Below, piece after piece: positions 1-8,896 of a stretch of 64,000 nt of DNA. Numbering within the stretch: the stretch's first letter is position 1; each line of letters begins with the position of its first letter. The stretch lies in contig LARU01000002.1 of the NCBI GenBank assembly GCA_001274695.2, forward strand, positions 496,001 through 560,000, given 5' to 3'. Below the pieces are notes generated by a model, which saw only the letters and a list, made by a program, of their open reading frames with translations, made no database searches and was not told the DNA's origin. Source of the stretch: Azoarcus sp. PA01 (GTDB taxonomy: Bacteria; Pseudomonadota; Gammaproteobacteria; Burkholderiales; Rhodocyclaceae). The translations under genes were made by a program, and so were the position numbers.

Positions 1-730
1 ACGCGTCCTTCAGGTATTCGAAGAACTCGTCGCCGTGCGAGAAGCCCTGCGGCAGCGCGAAGCGCATGTCGTTGGTATCGAGCGTGTAAGGCACGACAAG
101 GTGCGGCACGCTTTCCCCGTCGGTCTTCTGCACTGCGGTCCAGAACGGCAGGTCGTCGCCGTAGTAGTCCGAGTCGTACAGGAAGCCACCGTAGTCGGCG
201 ACGAGGCGCCGCGTGTTCGGCGAATCGCGCCCCGTGTACCAGCCGAGTGCGCGCTCGCCGGTGAGGCGCTCGATGATCTCCATGCCGACGCGCATGTGCT
301 CGCGCTCGGTCGCCTCATCCACGTTCTGATAGTGGATCCAGCGCCAGCCGTGGCACGCGATTTCGTGGCCGAGTTCGCGGAACGCCGCAGTCACCTCGGG
401 ATGGCGTGCGAGCGCCATCGATACGCCGAAGATCGTCATCGGCAGCCCGCGTCGCTCGAACTCGCGCAGGAAACGCCACACCCCGACGCGCGAACCGTAC
501 TCGTACACGCCTTCCATCGACAGGTGGCGGTCCGGGATGGCCGGCGGATTGAACAGCTCCGACAGGAACTGCTCGCTGCCCGCGTCGCCGTGCAGCACGC
601 AGTTCTCGCCGCCCTCCTCGTAGTTCAGCACGAACTGCACCGCGACACGCGCGCGGCCGGGCCAGTTCGCATACGGGGGATTGCGACCGTAGCCGACCAG
701 ATCGCGGGGGTAGTGGGATTCGATTTTCAT
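1..730 (-). CDS. puuE: Allantoinase PuuE, polysaccharide-deacetylase type (partial, C-terminus outside window)
   Basis: The first 243 residues are present; the gene runs off the left edge. It begins MKIESHYPRDLVGYGRNPPY, characteristic of the metal-independent NodB-fold allantoinase family, which hydrolyses allantoin to allantoate in the cytoplasm. The NodB-type segment GHEIACHGWRW (about residues 121-131) and the later RDSPNTRRL are visible. It is the last gene of a leftward set gntR-racemase-NCS1 permease-puuE, and allantoicase lies on the divergent side, so the ureide role is supported by context. The ATG is at 728-730. Family assignment is firm; activity is inferred. Confidence 0.93.
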   Translation of the reverse strand, partial: MKIESHYPRDLVGYGRNPPYANWPGRARVAVQFVLNYEEGGENCVLHGDAGSEQFLSELFNPPAIPDRHLSMEGVYEYGSRVGVWRFLREFERRGLPMTIFGVSMALARHPEVTAAFRELGHEIACHGWRWIHYQNVDEATEREHMRVGMEIIERLTGERALGWYTGRDSPNTRRLVADYGGFLYDSDYYGDDLPFWTAVQKTDGESVPHLVVPYTLDTNDMRFALPQGFSHGDEFFEYLKDA

Positions 731-825
731 GATCCAGACCTTAGCTGTCGTTGTTCAGCAACGCGGATGGCGCCTGCTCCGCGCATCCGCGCTGCTTCAG
801 CGACGATTGACCCAGCAACTGATCC

Positions 826-903
826 CGTTCGGGCTGAGCCCTTCGGCCTCGCTCAGGACAGGCCTGTCGAAACCCTGCCTTTCGACAGGCTCAGGGCGAA
901 CGG
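826..903 (+). repeat. Dispersed palindromic (REP-like) repeat, copy 1
   Basis: The spacer between puuE and the permease holds a 78-bp GC-rich palindromic unit. It opens CGTTCGGGCTGAGCCCTTCG and closes with the inverted counterpart CAGGCTCAGGGCGAACGG, so the arms can pair into a long hairpin. A second copy in opposite orientation lies at 10941-11024. Such intergenic units are common in Rhodocyclales genomes and may also act as terminators or mRNA stabilisers. Confidence 0.75.
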
Positions 904-934
904 CTGTATTGGATCGCCGCACGAATGGGGAAAA

Positions 935-2338
935 TCAGTTCTCGCAGAAGCGCCGGCAGGCACCCCAGTGCTTCATCAGCAGGTAATACGTGAGGCCTGC
1001 CGGGATCAGGCTGGCGTACCACGACACCGTCGAGAATGTGAGCGCGACGCCGGCGCCGACCAGCGAGGCGACGATGCCCGCGTAGTTCACGCCGCGGTAC
1101 GGCCCCTCCTCGTCATACAGCTTGTCGAGGTTCAGCGTGCGGCGGCGCACGATGTAGTAATCGACCACCAGCACCGCGAAGATCGGGCCGAGGAAAGCCG
1201 AGTAGGTCTGCACGAAGACCTGCAGGCCGGCGGCCGACTCGTCCTTGACGAGTTCCCACGGGAAAGTGCCGAACGCGAGCAGACCGACGATGATTGCCGC
1301 AGTGCGGAAGGAGATCTTGAAGACATCCATCAGCACGTAGGTCGGCGGCACGACGTTGTTGAGCACGTTGGTCGTGACCTGCGCAAAAGTGATGAACAGC
1401 AGCGTCGCGATCAGCAGCGGCTTGTTGTCGACCGCGCTGGAGAAAACCTGGATCGGATCGGCCACGCCGGTCGCGCCCGACACCATCAGGCCGATGAGCC
1501 CCATGAACAGCGTGCAGGGCAGGATCGACATCGCGTAGATCGTGGTCAGCGGGCCGCGCTTGACGCCCTTCTCCAGTTCGCGCGCGTAATCGCTGACGTT
1601 GAGCATCATCGTGCTGTAGATGCCGAGGAACAGCATCGTCGCACCCCAGAACGGCAGGCCCCAGGTGCCTTCGATGTTGACGAGGCGCTCGGAGATCACG
1701 TCGCCGTACTTGTCGATGACGCTGATGAACATGTAGGTCAGCGACACCAGGATGAAGCCGCTGCCGATGTTCTCCAGCCACTTGATGCCCTGGAAGCCGA
1801 GCACCGACAACGCGATCTGCAGCAGCTGGAACACGACGAACCAGAACACCAGGTTGTCGAAGCCGAACATCGACACCGACACCGCGTTCAGCGCCCCCGC
1901 GCCGACCCAGCTCTGGAAGCCGTACCACACGATCGCCGGCACCGCGCGCACGAGCCCGGGAAACTTCGTGCCGGCGAAGCCGAACGCGCTGCGCGCCTGC
2001 ACGACGAAGGGGATGCCGTACTTGTAGCCGGCCGCACCATTCACCGCCAGCGCAATGCCGATGACGAAGCAGCCGATCGCGATCGCCAGCGTTGCCTGCA
2101 GCAGGTTCAGGGTGCCGACGACGCTGGATCCCATCGCAAAAGTGCCGATCGACACGCAGCCGCCGAACCAGGCCAGCAGATACGACCACTTGCCCATGAT
2201 GCGAGTCTGCTGCGGCGCCAGCGACTCCTCGCCGAGCGCTTTGTGCTGTCCCGCATGCTCCGCGCCTTCCGCCGTCACGGCCGCGACCGCGTCCGCCTGC
2301 CAGCCGGCCAGGCCGACATCCTGATTCACCGTTGCCAT
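935..2338 (-). CDS. NCS1-family nucleobase/allantoin:cation symporter
   Basis: A 467-residue protein with about 12 hydrophobic segments and a hydrophilic N-terminus of about 45 residues, the usual size and shape of the NCS1 (nucleobase:cation symporter-1) family. Family-like stretches include WYGFQSWVGAGALN (about residue 140) and NVSDYARE in the middle. It should import allantoin or a related hydantoin or purine across the inner membrane. Substrate is inferred from its position between the racemase and puuE; uracil, hydantoin and allantoin NCS1 carriers cannot be separated by eye. Confidence 0.88.
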   Translation of the reverse strand: MATVNQDVGLAGWQADAVAAVTAEGAEHAGQHKALGEESLAPQQTRIMGKWSYLLAWFGGCVSIGTFAMGSSVVGTLNLLQATLAIAIGCFVIGIALAVNGAAGYKYGIPFVVQARSAFGFAGTKFPGLVRAVPAIVWYGFQSWVGAGALNAVSVSMFGFDNLVFWFVVFQLLQIALSVLGFQGIKWLENIGSGFILVSLTYMFISVIDKYGDVISERLVNIEGTWGLPFWGATMLFLGIYSTMMLNVSDYARELEKGVKRGPLTTIYAMSILPCTLFMGLIGLMVSGATGVADPIQVFSSAVDNKPLLIATLLFITFAQVTTNVLNNVVPPTYVLMDVFKISFRTAAIIVGLLAFGTFPWELVKDESAAGLQVFVQTYSAFLGPIFAVLVVDYYIVRRRTLNLDKLYDEEGPYRGVNYAGIVASLVGAGVALTFSTVSWYASLIPAGLTYYLLMKHWGACRRFCEN

Positions 2339-2442
2339 TGTCTCGCTCCTAGTTATATGGGCGCAGCTGTCGCGCCGCGCTCCGTGCTGCCCTGGTGTCG
2401 TTGTTCGGCCCCTTTCTCGTGGGAGCCTTCAATGCTGCGCGC

Positions 2443-3174
2443 TCAGGCACTGAGGTATTCGAACTGTCCGGTGAAGCGCTTCGCGCGCGGAAAGGCGAGG
2501 TCGCCATGCTTGCTGGTGCCGAGCTTCAGGCTGGCGAGGGCCTCGACAAGCTTCACCGCAGCGGTGACGCCTTCGACGATCGGCAGCCCCACCGCCGCGC
2601 CGATCTCCTCGGTCAGGTCGGCCATGCCGCCGCAGCCCAGCACGATCGCGCCGATGCCGTCCTCGTCCCGCGCGCGGCGGCATTCCTCCACGATCCGCGA
2701 CACCGCGCAGGCGCCGTCGTCCTCGAGGTCGAGCACCGGAACCTCGGCCGCACGCACGCGCCGGCAGTGGTGCGCGAACCCGTAGGACTGCAGCAGGTGC
2801 TCGGCGATGATGCAGGTGCGCCCGAGCGTCGTGACCACCGAAAAGCGCGTGCTGATCATCGTCGCCAGATGAAACGCGGCTTCGGCGATCCCGATCACCG
2901 GCTTGGCCGTCACTTCGCGCGCCGCGAGCAGGCCCGGGTCGCCGAAGCACGCGATGATGTAAGCGTCCGCGGCCTCGCGCTCGCCCTTGCGGATTTCCTC
3001 GATGACGCCGACCGCGCTGATCGCCTCGTCGAAGTGACTCTCGATCGACACCGGCCCGCTCGCCGGATTGGTGGCCGTGATGAGCGTGCCGGGCGCGGCG
3101 ACACGACGCGCGGCCTCGCCGATCTTCGCGGTCATGCTCGCGGTGGTGTTGGGGTTGATGACTCGAATCTGCAT
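2443..3174 (-). CDS. Asp/Glu/hydantoin racemase family protein, probable allantoin racemase
   Basis: A 243-residue protein starting MQIRVINPNTTASMT, typical of the HyuE/HpxA hydantoin racemase branch of the Asp/Glu racemase family. Both expected catalytic cysteines are present: C76 in ACFGDPG and C181 in GCGGM. The probable role is interconversion of (R)- and (S)-allantoin so that both enantiomers enter the stereospecific pathway. The start at 3174 has GAGGAG six to eight bases upstream; the longer open frame to 3360 overlaps gntR and lacks family homology. It lies between gntR and the permease. Confidence 0.86.
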   Translation of the reverse strand: MQIRVINPNTTASMTAKIGEAARRVAAPGTLITATNPASGPVSIESHFDEAISAVGVIEEIRKGEREAADAYIIACFGDPGLLAAREVTAKPVIGIAEAAFHLATMISTRFSVVTTLGRTCIIAEHLLQSYGFAHHCRRVRAAEVPVLDLEDDGACAVSRIVEECRRARDEDGIGAIVLGCGGMADLTEEIGAAVGLPIVEGVTAAVKLVEALASLKLGTSKHGDLAFPRAKRFTGQFEYLSA

Positions 3175-3217
3175 CGCCTGCTCCTCGCTGCTGGTGTGGG
3201 AACTGCCCCGCGGGGGC

Positions 3218-3973
3218 TTATCGTTCGCGCCGCTGGCGTTGCGCCACGGCGTCGAGAATCTTGCGCAGGTCCGGCTCGTCGGGCGCCTCCTCGACGAGGA
3301 CGACCGTGCGCTCGACGTCGCGCAGGTGCCGGTCCATCCATTGCTGTGCCGCCGGCGCATCGCCCGCGGCGATCAGCTCCAGCACGTCATCGTGCTCGGA
3401 GTGCCGGCAGCTGCCGGCCATCGGTGCGCCGTAGGTCGCGATCACCAGCGACGAACGGGACACCAGCCGCGCGAGGAAGTCAGCGATCGCCTCGTTCTCG
3501 GCCACTTTCGCGAGTTCGACGTGGAACTCGCCGGACAGGAAAATCGCCTCGCGCCGGTCGCCTCGCGCCTCGGCTGCGTGTTCGCGCTGGACGATCGCGC
3601 CCAGCCCCGCGATGCGCTCGGGCGTGGCTTTCGCAACGACCTGGGGCATCACGCCGCATTCGACGATGCGCCGCGCCGCGAACACGTCGCGCGCCTCCTT
3701 GACGGTCGGCTGGGCTACGGTCGCGCCGCGATTGAGCCGAATATCGACCAGCCGCTCATACGAGAGGCGCTGCAGCACCTTGCGGATGCTCGTACGACTC
3801 ACGCCGAAAGCCTCGGCCAAGGTGTCTTCCGGCAGCTTGGTGCCGGGGGCGAGATGATTCTCGACGATCGCCGCATACAGGTTGCGATAGATGGCTTCGT
3901 CGCGACCATTGCCCGAGACTCCTTCCTCGCCGCGTGCTGTTCCGAGATCGATCGCCGACCGTTTCTTACTCAT
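3218..3973 (-). CDS. GntR-family (FCD/FadR-type) transcriptional regulator
   Basis: A 251-residue regulator: N-terminal winged helix-turn-helix (about residues 24-90, with AEAFGVSRTSIRKVLQRL as recognition region) and a helical FCD ligand domain. The usual FCD metal/ligand histidines are visible in GEFHVELA, CRHSEHDD and DRHLRDVE. It is the first gene of the leftward ureide operon and divergent from allantoicase, so it is the natural regulator of both arms, probably sensing a ureide or glyoxylate (inferred). The start MSKKRSAID at 3973 is chosen because the 18 extra upstream codons resemble no GntR N-terminus. Confidence 0.88.
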   Translation of the reverse strand: MSKKRSAIDLGTARGEEGVSGNGRDEAIYRNLYAAIVENHLAPGTKLPEDTLAEAFGVSRTSIRKVLQRLSYERLVDIRLNRGATVAQPTVKEARDVFAARRIVECGVMPQVVAKATPERIAGLGAIVQREHAAEARGDRREAIFLSGEFHVELAKVAENEAIADFLARLVSRSSLVIATYGAPMAGSCRHSEHDDVLELIAAGDAPAAQQWMDRHLRDVERTVVLVEEAPDEPDLRKILDAVAQRQRRER

Positions 3974-4388
3974 CTGCTGCGCTCCATAGTCAAATGCGAG
4001 AGGACAAGCCCGAACATTTGGCGACATTTGTCGATACGAGTGTAGAAGCTGTTTGTATCCAATTCAAGATATTTTTGTGTTCATTCATATTTTTTCTGGT
4101 GCTCAGCGCTTCGCGGTTACTGCACGCAGTCGCAATCCCGCCGCGCCTGAGCAAGGCCACGCATCCGACGCTACCGGGGTCGATGCCCTGCTCGCCCCCA
4201 AAACGCGTTCCGGCGACTTCGTGTTGCATTGCAGCGTGCAACGGGACAATCGAAGGAAAAGTTGACTTTTGTTTTTGTGTACACTTTTATAGTGTTATGC
4301 GTACACATAATCGCCTTGCGATCAAAAACGCAGCCCCGAAACGCAGCGATCGAACCCGACCCGCAGAAAAATCCACAGGAGAAGTTTC
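3974..4388. promoter_or_regulatory. Divergent control region between gntR and allantoicase
   Basis: This 415-bp gene-free stretch is AT-rich compared with its surroundings. No credible small ORF is seen. On the plus side it carries TTGACT at 4262-4267, a plausible -10 (TTTTAT/TTTATA at 4285-4291) and two GTAC-centred palindromes (see 4277-4310). A GTCGATAC half-site at 4030-4037 recurs as a perfect inverted repeat upstream of gcl. A leftward gntR promoter presumably lies in the AT-rich block 4060-4110, but no clear hexamers were identified. Confidence 0.6.
4277..4310 (+). promoter_or_regulatory. Two GTAC-centred palindromes overlapping the allantoicase promoter, candidate GntR operator
   Basis: GTGTACAC (4277-4284) is a perfect palindrome in the spacer between the -35 (4262-4267) and -10 regions. 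TATGCGTACACATA (4297-4309 region) is a near-palindrome with the same GTAC centre. The centres are 22 bp apart, about two helical turns, which fits cooperative dimer binding. The position would block RNA polymerase. Assignment to the adjacent GntR regulator is inferred. Confidence 0.5.
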
Positions 4389-5426
4389 ATGAGTAGTCAT
4401 AACACCGGCAGCATCCGGATCGCCGAGCCTGCCGCGCTGCCCGATTGGGCGACCCGCTCGGTCGACCTCGCCAACCCGAGGATCGGTGGCGCCGCACTGT
4501 ATGCCTCCGACGACTTCTTCGCCGACGTCTCGCGCATGCTCGATCCCGACCCCGCCCAGTTCATCCCCGGCAAGTTCGACGACAACGGCAAGTGGATGGA
4601 CGGCTGGGAGACGCGCCGCAAGCGCACTACCGGTCACGACTGGTGCTTCGTCAAACTGGGCCGCAAGGGCACGATCCGCGGCTTCGACGTCGACACCAGC
4701 CACTTCACCGGAAACTACGCTCCCGCCGTTTCGATCGAGGCGACCGTCTCGGATACCGACGACGTCGCCGCGCTGAAGGATGCGAAATGGGTCGAGGTCC
4801 TGCCTTCGACCTCGCTGTCCGGAAACAGCCATCACCTGCTGCGCGCGAACTCGGACAAAGCCTTCACGCATCTGCGGGTGAATATTTACCCGGACGGAGG
4901 CATCGCGCGCCTGCGCGTCTATGGCCAGCCGGTGGGCGTATTCGACGGGCGCGGCGATGAGCTCGTCGACCTCGTCGCGCTGGAAAACGGTGGCCGCCCG
5001 GTCGCATGGAACGACGCGCACTTCGGCTCGGCCGCGAACCTGATCCTGCCCGGGCGCGGCATCAACATGGGCGACGGATGGGAAACTCGACGCCGCCGCG
5101 AGCCCGGCAGCGACTGGTGCATCCTGCAGCTCGGCGGCGCCGGCACGATCGAGAAGATCGAAGTCGACACCGCCCACTTCAAGGGCAACTACCCCGACCG
5201 CTGCTCGATCCAGGCTGCATTCGTGGAAGGCGGCACTGACCAGTCGGTGATCACGCAGAGCATGTTCTGGCCGGTGCTGCTGCCCGAGCAGAAGCTCACG
5301 ATGGACGCGATCCACACTTTCACCGAACAGATTGCGAAACTCGGCCCCGTCACGCACGTGCGCCTGAACATCATCCCGGACGGCGGCGTCTCACGCCTGC
5401 GCCTGTGGGGCAAAGTGCAAGGATGA
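4389..5426 (+). CDS. alc: Allantoicase
   Basis: A 345-residue protein containing the duplicated allantoicase repeat: [20 protein letters not shown] (first half) and [20 protein letters not shown] (second half), each followed by a D(V)DT(S/A)HF-GNY motif. It hydrolyses allantoate to ureidoglycolate and urea. A GGAG precedes the ATG by about ten bases. The stop overlaps the ATG of allA (ATGA), giving translational coupling. Length and both repeats are intact, so it should be functional. Confidence 0.96.
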   Translation: MSSHNTGSIRIAEPAALPDWATRSVDLANPRIGGAALYASDDFFADVSRMLDPDPAQFIPGKFDDNGKWMDGWETRRKRTTGHDWCFVKLGRKGTIRGFDVDTSHFTGNYAPAVSIEATVSDTDDVAALKDAKWVEVLPSTSLSGNSHHLLRANSDKAFTHLRVNIYPDGGIARLRVYGQPVGVFDGRGDELVDLVALENGGRPVAWNDAHFGSAANLILPGRGINMGDGWETRRRREPGSDWCILQLGGAGTIEKIEVDTAHFKGNYPDRCSIQAAFVEGGTDQSVITQSMFWPVLLPEQKLTMDAIHTFTEQIAKLGPVTHVRLNIIPDGGVSRLRLWGKVQG

Positions 5427-5959
5427 GCACCCAGGCCGCAGCAGCGGCGACCCCGTCCTCGCCGAGGACGATCGTCGCCGAGCCGCTGACGCGCGAAGCG
5501 TTTGCGCCTTTCGGCGACGTCATCGAAGCCGGCGACGCGGTACGCCACTTCCCGATCAACGGCGGCAACACGATGCGTTATCACGATCTCGCGAAGATCG
5601 AGCCGGGTGCGGACGGGCACGCGATCCTGTCGATCTTCCGCGGCCAGCCCCGCGCGCTGCCGTTCGCAGTGCAGATGATGGAGCGCCATCCGCTCGGCAG
5701 TCAGGCTTTCGTGCCGATGTCGGGACGTCCGTATCTCGTCGTCGTCGCCGCAGCCGGCCAAGCGCCGAGCGCCCAATCCCTGCGCGTCTTCAGGGCGCGC
5801 GGCGACCAGGGCGTCAATTACGCGCGCGGCGTGTGGCACCACCCGCTGCTCGCGCTCGACGCGGTGTCCGACTTCATCGTCATCGACCGCGCCGGGCCCG
5901 GTGACAACTGCGACGAGGTCGCGCTCGCCGATACCGTCCTGATCGACCTTCCCCGCTGA
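5423..5959 (+). CDS. allA: Ureidoglycolate lyase
   Basis: A 178-residue protein of the AllA cupin-like family, which splits ureidoglycolate to glyoxylate and urea. Family features include [14 protein letters not shown] near the N-terminus, the FR(G)QPRALPF segment, [13 protein letters not shown] and the C-terminal [20 protein letters not shown]. Its ATG overlaps the allantoicase stop. With Alc and PuuE it completes the nitrogen-releasing half of the pathway. Confidence 0.95.
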   Translation: MSTQAAAAATPSSPRTIVAEPLTREAFAPFGDVIEAGDAVRHFPINGGNTMRYHDLAKIEPGADGHAILSIFRGQPRALPFAVQMMERHPLGSQAFVPMSGRPYLVVVAAAGQAPSAQSLRVFRARGDQGVNYARGVWHHPLLALDAVSDFIVIDRAGPGDNCDEVALADTVLIDLPR

Positions 5960-6017
5960 TCCCCAGGTCCGGCCCGCGGGCCGGACATCGCGCGCACAAC
6001 CGGACAATCACCCTTCC

Positions 6018-6423
6018 ATGCTTACCGGCCTCGCCCTGTTCTACGTCGGCGCCGTCCTCATCCTCAACGGGCTGTGGATGCTCGGACGAATCAGCGACCG
6101 CGAGATTGCGCTGATCAACTTCTTCACCGGTGGCGTCACGCTGCTCGTCTCGCTCAAGCTCGCGCGGACTGGGCTGGTTCAGCCTGTTCGTCGCAGTCAC
6201 CGCAGTCCCCGTCGCCATCGACACGATCTCCGCCGCCCGAACGGGCACCGAACTGTGGATGGGCGTCTCGTGGGCCGCGTGGGTCGTTTTGTGGCTGCTG
6301 TTCTTCCTGCTGCTCGCCCTGCAGAAGCCGCTATCGCGCGTCACCGCCTGGACGTCGATCGTCCAGGGAATCTTCACCGGCTGGGTGCCGGGCTACCTGC
6401 TACTGACCGGGCTCACGCGCTGA
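6018..6423 (+). pseudogene. AmiS/UreI-type urea/amide channel, broken by internal deletion and frameshift
   Basis: The N-terminal part (MLTGLALFYVGAVLILNGLW, continuing through REIALINFFTGG) matches the AmiS/UreI family in frame 6018. After LLVSLKLA the homology jumps to another frame and resumes as RGLGWFSLFVAVTAVPVAID, ending WVPGYLLLTGLTR at 6423. The two parts total about 135 codons, against roughly 170 usual for AmiS. About 35 residues (one or two membrane helices) plus the frame are therefore missing near 6165. The intact ancestor probably handled the urea released by Alc and AllA. Confidence 0.8.
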
Positions 6424-6480
6424 GCTCTTGCCGGAACGCGATGGACCGGGTGCATCCCGATCGGCGGCAGCCTGAGCGCA

Positions 6481-6501
6481 GTCGATACATTGAGTATCGA
6501 C
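6481..6501 (+). promoter_or_regulatory. Perfect inverted repeat upstream of gcl, candidate operator
   Basis: GTCGATAC (6481-6488) and GTATCGAC (6494-6501) form a perfect 8-bp inverted repeat with a 5-bp spacer in the 177-bp gap between amiS and gcl. There is no T-run, so it is not an intrinsic terminator. The same half-site occurs at 4030-4037 in the gntR/alc control region, and GTCGATAA at 11040-11047 just upstream of hyi. A shared regulator is inferred. Confidence 0.45.
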
Positions 6502-6600
6502 AGAAAGGATCGCGGTGGCCATTCAAGCCGTTCGAATTGTTCCCTATCCTGCACTCATACCCATCGACGGCACACGCCGATCAGAGCCCAGGAGGAGAAC

Positions 6601-7364
6601 ATGGCCCGCATGAGAGCAGTCGACGCCGCTGCCGCGGTGCTGCGCAAGGAAGGCATCAGCACCTTGTTCGGCATCCCCGGCGCAGCGATCAATCCGCTGT
6701 ATTCCGCGCTGCGCAGGGACGGCAGCTTCAGGCATTACCTCGCTCGCCACGTCGAAGGCGCTTCGCACATGGCCGAGGGCTACACCCGCACCAAGGCCGG
6801 CAACATCGGCGTGTGCATCGGCACTTCGGGGCCGGCGGGCACCGACATGATCACCGGCCTGTACTCGGCGTCGGCGGATTCGATACCCATCCTCTGCATC
6901 ACCGGTCAGGCGCCGCGCGCCCGCCTGCACAAGGAGGACTTCCAGGCGGTCGATATCGAGACGATCGCGAAGCCGGTGACGAAGTGGGCCGTGACGGTGC
7001 GCGAACCGGCGCTGGTGCCGCGCGTGTTCCAGCAAGCGTTCCACGTCATGCGCTCGGGCCGCCCCGGCCCGGTGCTGATCGACCTGCCCTTCGACGTGCA
7101 GATGGGCGAGATCGAATTCGACGAGGACACCTACGCGCCGCTGCCCACGTACAAGCCCGCCGCGACGCGCGCGCAGGCCACCATGGCGATCGCGATGATG
7201 AACGCTGCCGAGCGTCCGCTGATCGTCTCCGGCGGCGGCGTGATCAACGCCCACGCGGCCGCCCGGCTGCAGGAATTCGCCGAAATCATCGGTGTGCCGG
7301 TGATCCCGACGCTGATGGGCTGGGGTTCGATTCCCGACGACCATCCGCTGATGGCCGGAATGGT
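6601..7364 (+). pseudogene. gcl: Glyoxylate carboligase, 5' part (interrupted)
   Basis: Codes for the first ~254 residues of glyoxylate carboligase (tartronate-semialdehyde synthase), a ThDP enzyme joining two glyoxylates with loss of CO2. [13 protein letters not shown] shows the diagnostic Val in place of the usual ThDP-activating Glu. The frame stops at a TAG (7366-7368) created by the insertion after LMAGMV; homology resumes at 9905. GGAGGAGAAC precedes the ATG. The ThDP-binding C-terminal domain is lost from this product, so it should be inactive. Confidence 0.95.
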
Positions 7365-7367
7365 TTA

Positions 7368-7444
7368 GGTTTGTTTGACGTCTGCCCTCCACGTGACGAG
7401 GCTGGATGACGCGAGAGCGCCTGCGGGCAGACGTTGAATAAACC
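7368..7444. repeat. Subterminal inverted repeat at the transposase-3' end of the IS91-type element
   Basis: 7368-7387 and 7425-7444 are imperfect inverted repeats (17 of 20 positions), including a perfect 10-bp arm ACGTCTGCCC / GGGCAGACGT with a 37-bp loop. A second hairpin, AAACCGCG (7455-7462) with CGCGGTTT (7474-7481), follows. Secondary structure at the transposase-3' end is expected for the rolling-circle origin of IS91 elements; that role is inferred. The remaining 7482-7722 holds no credible gene. Confidence 0.6.
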
Positions 7445-7722
7445 TCCAGGGACGAAACCGCGGAATGCTGCCGCGCGGTTTGGGCAGGGCGCGACCTATG
7501 GGGATTTGAAGTCAGTCGCTGTTCCCGGGATGACCGATGATTGGCGCATCGAACCGTCGGCGACGCGCAGCTCGGCACCGAGGGCGGTCATTGGCGCCAC
7601 GATCGCGCGTGCCGGAAGCGGCGAATGCTGGCGATACGGCATCGAGCAACAGCCGGCCGCTGTCGGCGCCGGGAATTCGGGTGCCGATGCTGTCGTGTGA
7701 CGAGAGAACTGCAGGCGGTGGA

Positions 7723-8889
7723 TCATGGTGGAGCGCGAATCGGCTGTCGACGCATAAGGATCTCGACGACCAGCATGGCGGCGCCGCAGCAGCGACAGAC
7801 GAAGGTCGGCGGTGGCGTGACGGCGCTTTCGTTGTCGACCGGTTCGGGTCGAGGCACATCGAGCAAGGTACGCGCCCTCGCCAGATTCTGCAGTCGCCCG
7901 GCATTGGCCAGCAGTCCGTAGTGACGGATGCGGTGGAAACCCGTTGGCAACACATGCAGCAGGAAGCGCCGCATGAACTCATCGGCGGCGAGCGTCATCG
8001 TCTTGTGGCGGGTACGCCCCTTGGCGCGGTAGTCCTTCCAGCGGAAGGACACGCCGTGCTCATCCATCGCCACCAATCGGCGGTTCGAGATGGCCACCCG
8101 GTGGGTGTAGCGGGAGAGATAGGCCAATACGGCCTCGGGACCGGCGAACGGACGCTTGGCATACACCACCCACTCGCACCTGCGCAGCGGCACCAACCAC
8201 TGGCCGAACGCGCCGGCATCGGCCAGGGGCTCGTGCTCGCCGAAGAATTGCAGCTGGCCGGCGCGATAGAGCTTCTCGAGTTCCTCGATGAAGCGCCGAC
8301 GGAACAGACGCGACAGCACGCGCACCGGCAGGAAGAACCCGCGCCGGCAAGCGACCCAGCGTTTGCCGTCTGGAGAAATTCCACCGCCGGGGACGATGCC
8401 ATGCACGTGGGGATGATGCGTCAATGCCGAACCCCAGGTGTGCAGGACCAGGGTGGCGCCGATCTGGGCGCCGAGGTGTTTCGGATCGGCGGCGATGGTC
8501 GTCAGCGTTTCCGCTGCGACGTCGAACAACAGCCGGTAGATCACCGCCTTGTTGGTGTAGGCGATGGTGCTGATCGGTTCGGGCAGCGTGAAGACGACGT
8601 GGTAGTACTCGACGGGCAGCAGATCGGCCTGTCGGGCCTCGAGCCAGCGCTGCGCGGCACGCGCCTGGCACTTGGGGCAATGTCGATTGCGGCAGGAGTT
8701 GTAGCTGATCTCCTCATGCCCGCAGGCATTGCAACGCAATGCGTGTCCGCCCAGCGCCGCGGTACGGCACTGTTCGATGGCCGACATGACCTTGAGCTGA
8801 CCGAGGCTCAGGTGGCCTGACTGCTTTGTTCGCCACGCGGGGCCATGGGTGCGGAAGATGTCGGCGACCTCCAGGGCAGGCCGCCCCAT
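7723..8889 (-). CDS. IS91-family HUH transposase with zinc-binding N-terminus
   Basis: A 388-residue protein. The N-terminus has a zinc-finger set (CNACGHEE, then CRNRHCPKCQ at about residues 54-76). The middle has the HUH metal motif HPHVHGIVPGGG (about residue 157), and then the tyrosine-containing YLSRYTHRVAISNRR, the probable nicking site. The C-terminus has a further CRCCG. It nicks and transfers single-stranded DNA in rolling-circle-like transposition. The ATG is only 7 bp after the recombinase stop, so the two genes form one operon on the strand opposite to gcl. It looks intact. Confidence 0.92.
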   Translation of the reverse strand: MGRPALEVADIFRTHGPAWRTKQSGHLSLGQLKVMSAIEQCRTAALGGHALRCNACGHEEISYNSCRNRHCPKCQARAAQRWLEARQADLLPVEYYHVVFTLPEPISTIAYTNKAVIYRLLFDVAAETLTTIAADPKHLGAQIGATLVLHTWGSALTHHPHVHGIVPGGGISPDGKRWVACRRGFFLPVRVLSRLFRRRFIEELEKLYRAGQLQFFGEHEPLADAGAFGQWLVPLRRCEWVVYAKRPFAGPEAVLAYLSRYTHRVAISNRRLVAMDEHGVSFRWKDYRAKGRTRHKTMTLAADEFMRRFLLHVLPTGFHRIRHYGLLANAGRLQNLARARTLLDVPRPEPVDNESAVTPPPTFVCRCCGAAMLVVEILMRRQPIRAPP

Positions 8890-8896
8890 GGCGGCG

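Noticed and set aside
35..2785. A 916-codon open frame on the plus strand
   Set aside because: It runs antisense to puuE, the permease and the racemase, has no recognisable domain and is Arg/His/Asp-rich, the usual mirror of a GC-rich gene.
7434..7700. Possible passenger gene at the left end of the IS91-type element
   Set aside because: Short frames on both strands have no ribosome site or family features; better seen as the structured non-coding end.
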